From Cinnamomum chago (taxonomy: Eukaryota; Streptophyta; Magnoliopsida; Laurales; Lauraceae), in contig CP142459.1 in the NCBI GenBank assembly GCA_038049695.1, forward strand, positions 68,192,001 to 68,256,000: a DNA stretch of 64,000 nucleotides. The letters run 5' to 3'. The position numbers and the translations under genes are program-made. Position 1 is the first letter of the stretch. Each line of letters begins with the position of its first letter. The notes below the pieces were generated by a model. That model had not been told where the DNA came from, did not search any database, and saw nothing but the letters and a program-made list of their open reading frames with translations. This document shows positions 9,218-20,600 of the stretch, piece by piece.

Positions 9218-10135
9218 CTTGTGCCTCTGGGTTTCCAAGGTATGCCTATGATCATCGCTTGATTGTGGCAAATGGGAGTTATGCCATTACTGCTAGCCAC
9301 TGTGTCCAATGCAGTTGCGGGCCGGGGAATCTCAAGTAAGATATTCTTTTCAGGTCCCCTTTAATCTTGCTTTTCTTTTTGCTGCTATGCTTCTTTCAGT
9401 CTTCCTCTTTTATCGATGCTGTGTGATATTTTTCATGTGGACTGCTTTCAGTCTATACTGCACCCCTTCTTCATTGGCAGTATCGTGTTCAAGCATGCAA
9501 TGTAGGGGCAGTAACCTTATGCTTGGGAATGTCACTGCACAACCTACCAGTGCTGGTTGCAATGTGACTTCATGTACTTATGGTGGCTATGTCAATGGAA
9601 CCATTCTTACTACGTGAGTGACTGTTCTTATATCCTTTATGTTTCCCCCTTGTTGTAAATTCATTTTTGTAATTTGGTTTTGCAATCAATTAATCTTATT
9701 CTTTGACTGTGTAGGTTATCCACATTTCTTCAACCTCAATGCCCAGGTAAAAATTGATCAACTACCGCCATCTCTCATCACTACAAATTTGTGTTGGGCC
9801 TGCATATGATTCTTTTTAGTAAGTTTTTTAATTATTATACCTAACCTAATTACTCACAAACTGTTGCAGCATCACATCAGTTTCCTCCTCTCATAGCTCC
9901 GCCTACTGTTGTGAGCAGAGATATTTTATTTGGTCCATCACCAGCACCATCTCCATTAGAGGGTGGTGGGACTACCACACCCAAGCCTTCAACACCAGGA
10001 GCTGTATCACTTCCTGGTCTTGCTCCTGCAACTGGTCCTTCTGGAAGTACTTCTGATGGTCCACTATTGGTGAACCCATCATCCTGCAATATGAATGTGC
10101 TGTTTTTGTTTTTATTAGTCAGGTTACTGGTGTAG
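9218..10135 (+). CDS. LysM domain-containing GPI-anchored protein (LYM1/LYM3-like), 3' exons only
   Basis: Four exons join in one frame with GT-AG borders: 9218-9335, 9452-9613, 9715-9746 and 9870-10135 (stop TAG). They encode about 190 residues: VANGSYAITASHCVQCSCGPG, a Cys-rich module with SLAVSCSSMQCRGSNLMLGN and GCNVTSCTYGGYVNGT, a Pro/Ser/Gly-rich stretch (GPSPAPSPLEGGG), and a hydrophobic tail (MNVLFLFLLVRLLV) fitting a GPI-attachment signal. This is the C-terminal half of plant LYM/LYP proteins, plasma-membrane co-receptors that bind peptidoglycan or chitin fragments. The signal peptide and LysM domains are encoded upstream and are not visible; the Tat element at 1-8750 lies where the preceding intron would be. 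Either they lie left of the window and the element is intronic, or the gene is truncated. Cys spacing is intact, which favours a live gene. Confidence 0.82.
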
Positions 10136-13100
10136 AACCTTGTATGTTTTTGGTCTCATGTGGCTAGAATGTGAGGGTTTTTTTTTTTCCCTGGCTGCAC
10201 ACATGGCTTTTAGCCAGGTGCATTTGTTTGTTGTATTTATCTGTTTTCAGTAGAGTGATTTTGGGACCTGGCTGGACCAGCATAATGTGTTTCTTCCATT
10301 ATGGGCACTGATCTTTTCTGTAATTCAATGTCAAAAATTTTCATTCTGGTTTTGGATATGGAAGCGATCGTCCAATTTGTTCCCAGAAACTTGTGTAAAT
10401 GCCAAAATTTGCAGTCACTTTTGTCCAACTTCTTATTTTTCATTTGCTAGTGTTGAAATATCTGTTTGTAGAGTTTTGATTGCCTATCCAGAAGAAGAAT
10501 TTGGGTGTTGCTGATGAGGGCCATATACTGCAAAGTTGGAAGGTGATTATTGAGGCAACTAATAGGGATTGTGGAATCCTGTTCCTTAAGTTATTATTGG
10601 TTAAATTGAGTAATTTGTGAAAATGTTTATCCAAATAGTTAGGAAATGGTGTTGATATGTGCAGGTCCATTTCAGGCTCTCCAATCACTATGGCCTATAA
10701 TGACTAATCCATTATCATTGCTTTTGCATTATGTGATATAACTATTGTAACTCAAATGGCTAATGGGGGTATCTGTACTCTTATGTTTCTCTGTGTTGCG
10801 TGGGGGAAATTAGTTATTTTCTGCAGCACTATGTTCTGGAAAACTTTCCTCATTATACTAACCATTTTATCTTGAAGTTTTCCAGAGCATAATGAGGAAA
10901 CTTTCCTCATTATACTCACCCACTTAGGGGTTTTCTTTTTCAGAACTTGTGTTATTTCTTATGACCTGTTTGTTTTCTGCAATCTTACGGCTCTTTGATC
11001 TGATGTCATGGCCGATTATTGTATATCTCAGTGGGTCCGATTTTGGTGGGTCCAATAAAAAAGCCACTCTCTTATGGCACTATTGTATATCTTACGGCTC
11101 TTATATATTTGGTCCAATAGGAGTAATTTTTTTGTCATTTAGTACTTTTCCTCACATCCCCTCCTCTTTTCTTTTCTACTCTTCACTCTACTTCTCCCCT
11201 GTACTATAGAATAGGTGAAGTTATAGGAAGCATGGGTGATGAGAAAAAACATAACTAGTGTTTTAGGGATGACTGCACCTTTATATGGAAGACATGATGC
11301 CATGACTTCCACATCCAGGCTCCAGCCCTCCTCTCTGCTCCAAGTTCAGGGAACCCCTTTCTAGTATGTTTTTGAATGAAATCCAATTCTCTTGCTAGAA
11401 CCTTCCCTCTGGTCTTGCATAGATTTCACAAGAACATATTGCATGTTTGAATGGAAACTGAAAACATACCAATTACCAAATTATGTTCAAGTGGGGTCCA
11501 ATCTAGGATTATTAAAGAGGCGACAGGGGAATGGTATAAGTTGAAAATGTAGATGGGAAGTTCCTTTTCTAGGGTTTGAACTGACTGGCTTATGGCCAAG
11601 TATCTTTTTCATCACCCCTCAATTCATTTTTTATTAAAGGAGAGATTATCTGATGGTCATTTTTGAATATTCGCCTTTATTTTTTCTCCTATGAATTCAA
11701 GTACACGAAATAGAAATTGCAAAACAAAGAGCTAAACAGGAAAAGGCAAGAAGACACTGCTTCAGCACTACACATGCACAGAAACCTTTCAAGCCTTTAG
11801 AAAGAGCTTTCATGCCCCACACCTGTTACAGACATATATTTAGTCTGCGGTGTTGTCCATTACTGTCTTGAAGAGAATTGATATGATGCGAGTCAGGGTC
11901 TGTTTCTTGAGGGAATTTGTTGAAAAAACACTTTATGACAGGAAATAAAAAACAGGAGGAAGGATTCTTTTTTTTTTTTTCCCGAGAGAGAAGTCCATAC
12001 TAATTATTGGAAGAGAAGAGTCAAAGAAATTCCATCTCAATGTGCCTCCCCTCCCTTAGCCTATACTTTTTGGCCTCTCTTTCGGCTTTGATCAAAGAAA
12101 ACAACAAAAAGAAGCACAGAATCCAATGCCTTGAAAACCTATCTAGGAATTCCGCGTCAGTGTTTGGGTGTGGGCATAATATCAAGTTTATCAACACAAC
12201 GATCCCCTCAAATCTCCCTAGATTCCTATCATAAAGTTTAGTCTCACGCATGCATGCATGTGGGACCACATACCATGTGTCAGCAATCAGCAAAAAAGAG
12301 TCTGTTTTTATTGTGATTAGATTCCTGCACGCACACTTGACATGTGTTCCAAATTCCATCCCATTCTTTTCTTGCTGTATTTTGCAGTTCTGGTTCTATC
12401 TTTTGTCTCTTTGATTCATCAGATGCTCATTTTGTTATCAATGGCAGGTTTTGATTCTTTATAACTGGGTAAATAAAAATCACATACAGTATAATTTATC
12501 GAATGATGAAAAATATACCCGTGTTGGGTGGAATCTTTGCTTTCTTTTCTACTGCAACAAATGAGAATTCAAACTACTTTTGGGGTGCATAAACATGAAT
12601 TGTATGTTTGACATTGGCCTGATCAGATTTGTCCAACTGGGTTGGGCTCGGTAATGAGCACCCACCCACTTTATCCACAGTAACATGAGTTTCACAGCAA
12701 GAAACCCGTATCAAGGTATTCACCCTACTTTTTAGGGATCAATTGCATGCGTCTTTCTTGTGTGTGCATGCGTTTTTCTTTTGCGAGTGCAGACTTCTCA
12801 TGGGTCCTAGCCCCCTTGATTGTGTACAAAAAAGAAGCGACTTCTTTTTTTATGAATATAAAATTGAAGTACTGAATGCAAAAGAAAGATAGACAAATGG
12901 CAGTCAAATAACTCTCCTTCGGTAATATATGATTACCGAGACATCATTTTAGTAAATCAAATCCTATGAACATTAGTATCCCGTCTAAATGTACACCTTA
13001 TACTCTTCTCTAGTCACCACTTCAATACTATTTTTGTTAGAACTCACTTTATTATGAATTGCATGAATTCAATAAGAAGTAGGGAAATGGTCCCTCAAAA

Positions 13101-13763
13101 TTAACATTTTTAAAATGAGAAATTTTCACATGCATACACTTCTCATCTTAGTACGGTGAGGGTAACATAGCGGGGCCGCCTTATGATCTATCTGAACTAT
13201 CCACATATGGGACCCCTAAATTACACAAGACCCGTCGAGTTTTCATTAATCTAAATGGACTGAATTGTTGGATCAAGGTCAAATGTTTTGTTTAATATGA
13301 AGTCGTTAAGCCTGTGGGCTACAAATGAAAGGGTTAGAGTTATGAAATTGACCCCAAACTTTGATTTCTAGGCCTACTCAAGCTTGCTCTTTCCATGCCC
13401 CTGGTCCTATGATCGCTGAGATCCTAGTGGGCCCCATCAAACTATATATCATCGCCATAATAAGGTAAGAGTTGTATGCATAGGATCATTGCCCTTTTAA
13501 AACATCCTAATTAGAGGGACCGCATTTCAAAAATCTAATATGTTCAATAAGTGTGCGAGATTATCTCTTTAATTATCATGTAAAAGTTCAGTCCAATTTA
13601 GAGTGATATTCACCACTGGATTAGAAAAACGTTATTGGGATTTTTTACCATCACAAGTGTCTAAACCAACGATCAATCATTTTAACATAGAGAAGTTTGA
13701 ATGGATGGTTTGGATATTTGAAAGATCTCTTATAGGTAAATACTACGAAGCGTGATTTGAATG
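10136..13763. other. 3' UTR and intergenic DNA
   Basis: The first several hundred bases probably include the 3' UTR of the LysM gene. Around 10835-10912 the segment CTTTCCTCATTATACT occurs twice, with inverted pieces between, forming a small foldback. Near 11030-11120 GGGTCC/TTGTATATCT fragments repeat. GCATGCATGCATG occurs at 12248. No open frame has recognisable protein features. Confidence 0.5.
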
Positions 13764-13771
13764 GTTAAGAT

Positions 13772-14169
13772 TAGGGATGTAAATGGGTACTCGATTCTCC
13801 GATTACCCGGAGGTTTCGACCCGTTAAAAACTGTGTCTGGGCCCTTATTTAAGCCCCGATAAGTAAATGGGTCCGGGTCCGGTTCCACCTTGGTTCGGAC
13901 CCGTGGACCTGAGACTCGATATATTACCTCAATTTTCGAAAAACTCTCATCAAAATCATGTTTTTTTTTTTTTTTTTTCCATATCAATCTCTACTTAGTC
14001 TTGGAATTGGATCCAGACCCAACCCATATATGGTTCCGGTTTCAAAGCTAAAAAACCGGTTTCGAAACGGTTTTGGATCCGGTTCCGGTTCCGATTCCAA
14101 CTTCTTCTTATCGGTTTCGGTTTCGTGTCCATCATAGATCCGGACTAGAACCAACCGTTTGCAACCCTA
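13772..14169. mobile_element. hAT-type MITE with perfect 8-bp target duplication
   Basis: Ends are TAGGGATGTAAATGG and, inverted, TAGGGTTGCAAACGG, an imperfect 15-bp terminal inverted repeat. The 398-bp element is flanked on both sides by GTTAAGAT (13764-13771 and 14170-14177), an exact 8-bp duplication as hAT transposases make. The inside is non-coding, with runs of GGTTCCGG-like motifs and an 18-T tract near 13960-13978. Confidence 0.85.
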
Positions 14170-14177
14170 GTTAAGAT

Positions 14178-14481
14178 CTTGCCAAGATAGGCTACATGCA
14201 AACATATCCCAGTGCTAAAGGTTTAACCTTTTAGACCTCATTTCTACAATCAACCTTAACGTAATCAGTGCTCTCATCCGCATGCCACAGACTCAGACTC
14301 ACAGTCCACTTAATTATTGCAAATGCGACCCCATAAAGAAAGATAACGTAACCCTTCAATTGATGAATGCGATTGATGATTCAATTATTGGAGCCTGCTC
14401 ATTTGTTCACTGTACAGTAATATTTCTTGACTTTTCTTCACAAACTACCCTTGCAATTATTTAGCAATCATTCAAGTCTGT

Positions 14482-14519
<38 letters not shown>

Positions 14520-14845
14520 GGGAGACAAATCAATATATCTGAGGATCACCAGCCTCTTTGATAAGATCATACTTTATTCTGCAATTTCCACAACCACCCA
14601 CCAAACCATTTAACCAATCTGGTCAAAACATTCAAACCAACTGCCATTTGAATTACATCCAAACTCAAGCTTACTCTTCTATGATCAATTACCAAACTCC
14701 AAACTCATGATAGAACAGAGCTTTTTTTTTCTTTTTTTCTGGGGTATTTTCACAAAATCTCATTAACACTATTTATGTGCATCATCATCTCCTCATCAAC
14801 TACCCTCTGTTAATTACAACTACAAAAAAGGTGTAGACAAAAAAC
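14178..14845. other. Intergenic DNA downstream of the SAUR gene, with a GA microsatellite
   Basis: A pure (GA)n run of about 16 units spans 14485-14517. The stretch next to 14846 is likely the SAUR 3' UTR (minus strand). Nothing else is recognisable. Confidence 0.6.
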
Positions 14846-15124
14846 TCAACAGCCATGGAAGGAGAAGGAATTGGAGTAATGGTGATGCTGCGACTCCCGC
14901 TCGATAAGCCATCGGAGGTGGAGGAACTCATCCACAGTGCAAGGAAGCCTGAGGGGTCCTGTTGTATGGAACCCATAAACATCTTTTGCCTTCTCAAGTA
15001 GTCTCTTGAGCAGAGGGTGGTAGAGATACCATATGGGGATGGTGAATCTTTTTTCATCGTCTTCATGTCCCACTCTCACTGACAAACAGCCCTTCTTCAC
15101 CTTCATCTTCTTCTCCTCTTGCAT
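14846..15124 (-). CDS. SAUR family auxin-responsive protein
   Basis: Intronless 92-codon gene. The SAUR core runs from KKGCLSVRVG (10-19) through KRFTIPIWYLYHPLLKRLLE (25-44), KAKDVYGF and GPLRLPCTVDEFLHLRWLIE (56-75), then a His-rich tail ending FHGC. Small size, no intron and the strongly conserved YHPL and LPC motifs are typical. The closest resemblance by eye is to the SAUR71/76-like branch (FLHLRWLIE). SAURs are short-lived proteins that inhibit PP2C.D phosphatases and so activate the plasma-membrane proton pump during cell expansion (family knowledge). The start is the first Met; Met7 is an alternative. A TATA box lies about 85 bp upstream. The reading frame is whole and I expect it to be functional. 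Confidence 0.93.
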   Translation of the reverse strand: MQEEKKMKVKKGCLSVRVGHEDDEKRFTIPIWYLYHPLLKRLLEKAKDVYGFHTTGPLRLPCTVDEFLHLRWLIERESQHHHYSNSFSFHGC

Positions 15125-15206
15125 CTTCTTCTACTACTTGGATTCAATTCAATGGAGGGGAATTGGGTTTGGGGTAGTGTGGGAGAGAGGTGAATGGAGA
15201 CAGCAG

Positions 15207-15214
15207 TTTTATAA
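15207..15214 (-). promoter_or_regulatory. TATA box of the SAUR gene
   Basis: On the minus strand CCCTTATAAAACTGC lies about 85 bp before the SAUR start codon, placing transcription start near 15180 and giving a leader of about 55 nt. I do not see a clear TGTCTC auxin-response element close by. Confidence 0.6.
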
Positions 15215-15397
15215 GGGGTGAAAGGAGATCTATCAAGGGAGATATGGGGTGGCAATTTTGTCTGTTTACTTTGTATGGTCCGGCCTTTCGTACTGATTAC
15301 GGAATCCTGTGTGGCCCACCTCTACTTTTGCTGTAGAGTGCTTCTTTCTTTTTTTTTTTATTTATTTTTTTTAAATAGGAGGTTAAAAAAAATTCTC

Positions 15398-15660
15398 TCA
15401 TATAGTGATGATGGAGGCTAACACAAACAATTTTTATCAAATTAGTTTTTGTTAAAGAACCTTCTTCAAATTGTGCCATTGATCGTGACCCAAAAAATAA
15501 ATCTACCATATAGTGATGATAGAGGCTGACATAAACAGTTTTTAAATTTTTAGATTTTTGTTAAAGAACCTTCTTCCAACTCCAACAGTGATAATGACCC
15601 AAAAAAAAGCCCTATTATATAAAGATGATGGAGGTTGACACCAAAGATCATGTTTTTTTG
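15398..15660. repeat. Degenerate tandem repeat of about 112 bp upstream of the SAUR gene
   Basis: Two and a half units share ATATAGTGATGATGGAGGCT, GTTAAAGAACCTTCTTC and TGACCCAAAAAA in the same order (starts near 15398, 15509 and 15616). The array lies 190-450 bp upstream of the predicted SAUR transcription start. Confidence 0.75.
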
Positions 15661-17690
15661 CAAGCGTATTACCTTGAAAAGAAGGAAGATAAAAAAAAAT
15701 AGGTGCTTAAAATTTTGGATCAATGATGTGAATTTAAATTTAATCTTTTAATACCGCAAGTGCACAACAGTCCTTTTAAAACAGTAGCAAGTACATGTCA
15801 AATACCACATGGAGCACTACTAAGTTAAAATTTAAAATCTGATTTTTTTTTATCAATGATAATGACAAGAGAATAAACAAAAGAAAAACAATAATAAGAT
15901 TGAGAAAAATATTAGAACTAGAGTGTAGCAATAAAATATGAGAAAATACATATCAGAATATCATGAATCCATTAAGTAGTCTCATCATCATTCTATGCAA
16001 TAGATAAAATAAATTTATCCCAAAAATTCTTCAAATCAGAAACATTGATATGTTTCTGATTTAGATACTTTGTCTATCAAAGAGCACAATTTTTCACAAT
16101 TTATTTAAGGCAAAAATCTTCTTCACCTAATGAAATTATGAACTTAACTAAATATCACTTATTAATCAAAGATAGATTATCAAAGAATTTCAATCTAAGA
16201 ATTAATATATATTATAGAGGTAGGATCCGATTTCGAAATTGGATCTCAAATCAATTTCAAGAGATAAGCTCTATCAATCAATTCAGAGTCCACTTTTGTT
16301 AAACTTCTTTATTTGAATTCAAATTTTAATATATATATATCTATTATGGATAGGTGTTTAAAGAGTCTAGATGAAAAAATCCACCTTGCTCAATAACTCT
16401 ATCCAACCAAGTTAAAATGAATCTTCTTTAGGTGGATTTAGAATTTTAATATATCTATTATGGTTAGAAAATCTTTAATGTTTGTGATTTTTAAAAGTGG
16501 ATCCTTGATGGTGATTTATACATATGGGCTCCACATGCAATAAACTTTTTTTAAAGTGGGCCTCATATTCTAATTCCTAAAAACGGGGCCACATGTAATT
16601 TTGCAAATGTTAATTTACGTAAGACTTGAAGTTTCATACTCATTTATATAAAAAATAATATTTACTTTGTATAAATGTTGGGCTGGGCTACTCTTCAAAC
16701 TGTAATAAATGGTATATTTGTTTGTATTATATTTATTTTCATATTTGTTTGTTTTATATTTATTTTCTCATTAATTAATATCTCATAAAATAGCCACAAA
16801 TTGGACATGTTTTTATTTCTAGGCTCAGGCTTAGCGCGGGCATGCTTTACTAGTAATCTATTAAGAAAACATACATGATTAAAGCATTATTCAAATAAAA
16901 AAATTGAATAACATAGGTTGTCAATAACAGAAGACAGATTTATTATTATAATCAATACGCAAGAGACAAAACTATCACATAGATTAATGATGAGAAATAC
17001 TTAACTTCATCTGACACTCTGATCTAGGGATTTACTCCTCCATTGCAAAATATGTGATTTTCATCGAGAACTTCATGGCAATTACAATTTTCTCTTACAC
17101 TTTTCTAACCTAGCTAGTTCTGGAACAAGGTCCAGAATACCCAAAAATAACTCTTAAATTCTATTAATTAGGGAAATACGAGAAAGATGAGAGAGAATAA
17201 TTAGGGACGTCGAAGGGAGGAGCGTGTCTCCGTATGCTACCTTTTGGTTCCTTTTATATCTCCGGTTATCTTACAAATACATTGAATCTGGACACATTCT
17301 CTGTAAATTTGATTTATTTTCATTGATAAGGTATATCTCTTATCCCTTTTGAATTTGAATGAGGTGGAAGCTTCTGGAAACTTCTGGGTGGCTTAGCTAA
17401 TCTTTAAATGAGGTCCCACAAGGGATGTGCAGCAATTGATTATCAGCGGTGTGGATTTAATTTGCAATCCTATCTAAAAATGAACATGAAAATATCTAGA
17501 CCCATAACTTTGTCAATATAGCTCTGATTTGTACATTCTTGGGCTCCACGAGTATCTACTCTAAATAAGCTTTCCAACGGTAGGTAAATTTCATCAATCC
17601 GATGGTCGGATTGAAAGTTATGGCCATTGGAAGATGAGTTGTCCTGAGAAAAACGAGATTAACTTTTAAAATTTGATCTGCAATGGATCT
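15661..17690. other. AT-rich stretch, probably a decayed LTR
   Basis: There is no coding potential. Phrases such as TACCGCAAGTGCAC (15754) followed by a long A-rich leader, and a GC-richer block with CTTTCCAACGGTAGG (17571) and ATCCGATGGTCGG near the right end, resemble LTRs of large plant Ty3/gypsy elements as I remember them. I cannot define ends, target duplication or orientation, and a short (TA)n run lies at 16331-16340. Identification is tentative. Confidence 0.3.
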
Positions 17691-20600
17691 TATCTTCGCC
17701 CAACATTCATTTTCGAAAGGACATCAGATGTGGATGATTCAAACTCTTCTTCTTTTAATCCAATCAGAATTGTACTCTTTGAATTATCCATTAATAATTT
17801 CAAATTTGCAACTACTGCGGACCCTACCATGTGAGATATTTCATCTGTTTGAACAGTGGGCCCTATGAGAAGTCTTCTACTATAGTTAAGATTCTTCAAC
17901 TGACATGATGAGTGGACCACTCCTTTGATTGATTTGCATATAGTTTGTGTGTGGGGTCCACGTGGTGAATTCTTTAATTTACTTCTTTTCAAGCTTGAAT
18001 TCAGCAATGCAGGGCCAGGATGACTATGTGTGCTTGAACGTGGGTTTCATGACAGAGGCTTGCAATTCTCATTTTCTGCACATTCTAATTTAACACATTA
18101 ACTGAAAAGCCCATATTGACGCGGGACCCAACCGGACAAAGTTCTACTCCAACTGGGACTCTTCTGAGAAAATTTGCAAAACAATCTAAGTTAATGCAGA
18201 AAATGTATGAAAATTTAGGTTCCTAGGTGAAAATGCATGAAATGATGAAATTAGATGAATAATGATGCAATTCTCCCAATTAAATCCTAATTCATCCTAA
18301 AATGATGCGTAAATGTACAAATTCATGAACTCAACAATCTATGATGCACTATTGCTTTTGTGCATTTATGTCTCAGTAACTGGAAAAAAAAATATAGTCG
18401 GCTTTTTTGCAGGAAGAAAGAAATCAAGTTCCAACCTTTTAGGTAGGAATGAAAGAGCCGTGGAAGAGTGTTTCCTCTTCTGCAGCACGTGCATAAAATA
18501 ATCCTAAGTTTGCGTTTGCACAATGCATTTCCAAGAAAAAAGGAAATGGAAAAATATTTTAATTGTTTATAGAAAAAAGGACAAGTGTTATGATTTTCTA
18601 TAGAATTTGTTTTTCATTTTGTAGTGCCTCAGTTTTATGTGAGAAAAAGCTTTTCTCTCTCTGTTTTTTTTTTTTTTTTTGTGCTTATTTTTTTTGTAAA
18701 TCTACAAAAAGGCCTTTTTCATTTTTAGGGGAGGGGACATAGGAAAGGTGGTGCATTTTGTAGAAAAGCAAAAATGTGGGGATGTTGCAGAAATGCAGCT
18801 GAATTTGTACTATATATAAGAAGATTCAATGGTAGAGAAAAGGTGTTCTGATTTTTTTTCATGCAGCCAACTATTCCTTTATTTGATGTGAGAGATTTTC
18901 ATCCATAGAAAGAAAGAGGATTTTGATTTTATATAAGAGGAGGGGTACAAAAAAATTGAGGAAGGCACAATCCTGTTGTAGCACAATCAGATCCTAAATA
19001 AAAGATGTTGTGAGGCCCATAGCTTGGAGAAACTCCTTTTCTAAAAGCTCATTGCTTTGGTCCTCCAGAAAAGATGTTATGGTGAGTCATCATCCACCAT
19101 CCACCGTCCACTGTATATATGACAGCAAAAGGTTCTGTACCATCAAAGTTGTGGGCTCTGATTTTGGATAAGCACATCGTCAGGCTCATGCTGATATCAA
19201 ATCTGATCTGCCCCCATTTGCCCCCCTAATTCCACTTGCACAAATAGATGAAAAAGTAGCAAGTCTAGCTGCGTGGAAGACCGACTTTGGAATCTAGCAA
19301 ATTCAGTCCAACCCCACCATGTAGAGAAGCCTATTTTTCAAAATGAAGTTCTTTGCATCTTGTGATCAAAATTTAAAGACCCAAAGTTGATGGTTTGGGT
19401 CATTTAGTTCGCCTTTCCCAATCAAGTCCTCAAGAATGTTTTGTCAATTTTTGACAAAGTAATGAAAACTATGTTTTACAATTATAAGTCCTCTAGGATT
19501 TGAGCCAGTAATCCTTATTTTAAAACTTTGGGTCCAACCCTCATCTCCAAGGATCTTAAAAGTCTTCATTTTTGCGGATTTATGCATAAATATCATTTTT
19601 TCTCTAATTTGGACAAAATAAGATTCTCTCCAAATCCTTGGCAAATAAATTCAATTTGAGGGGTATTGAGGAATTCTCAAAACGGTTTACTCGCAAATTC
19701 CCAACTTATTACCAAACATGTCTTTGGTCTTATATACCTAGTCACAAGCTAAGATATTTGTACTCCCGAATCCCTCACTTATTACCAAACAAGTCTTTTG
19801 ATATTATATACGGAGCCACAAACTAACATATCTATCCCCTGCCTCCATTGATTGTCATGGATCTAAGTTGCCCCGGAGGTGGTGGTAATTAATTATCACC
19901 GCCACTCATCTTCTAAGATCAAAAGGTTGATTCCAGTAGCTCTCAAAGATCAACTGTGGCCCATGGTAACCAGGGGGGGGCAAATTTCTGCTTCACTGAA
20001 AACTCAGAGCCAACCCAGCAGTCAAGTATTTTGCACAGATGAATGTAGACCGTTCACCAAATCCACAAAGGGTACCACAAGATGGAACTGAGAATCAAGT
20101 ACACATGTCAGTGAGGGATCCTGCACATCCAAGCTCTTCTTTTTGTCTATCATCTTTAGACTTTTCTCATTTATATCATCCTATTCCATTTGGTCTTCTC
20201 TAAGAAAGTAGAGAAAGAGGCACAGGTGTGATGGAAAGAGGCACAAGTGTGATGGAAATATTCTTATGGGGGTGGGACCCTATTGAGCCTACAGTAGGTG
20301 GTGGTAGTTTTGTCTTCTCATATAAAAGATTCTCAAAGGGCAAGGTGATGAAAGAAAGCCCTCTGTCCTATTCCTTTCTGTGCCACACCTGCCATTGGTC
20401 GGTAGTGCGCACTCCTTCATCTATTACCGCGACCCTTCACTACCTTTCCATGTTGCCTTAAATCTATTCAAAATTACAGACCCATAGCAATTGCCAAATT
20501 GGCTAAGTTGACCCCACCATGGTCGTCCAATCTTTTTAGTTTTTATGATTGGATGGTCCTAGATGTCCCTTTGTGGTTGCATTCATTCAAATGGGGGGTG

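Noticed and set aside
16780-16860. TAGCGCGGGCATGCTTTACTAGT as a transposon terminus
   Set aside because: Looks like a repeat edge, but no partner inverted end or target duplication could be located.
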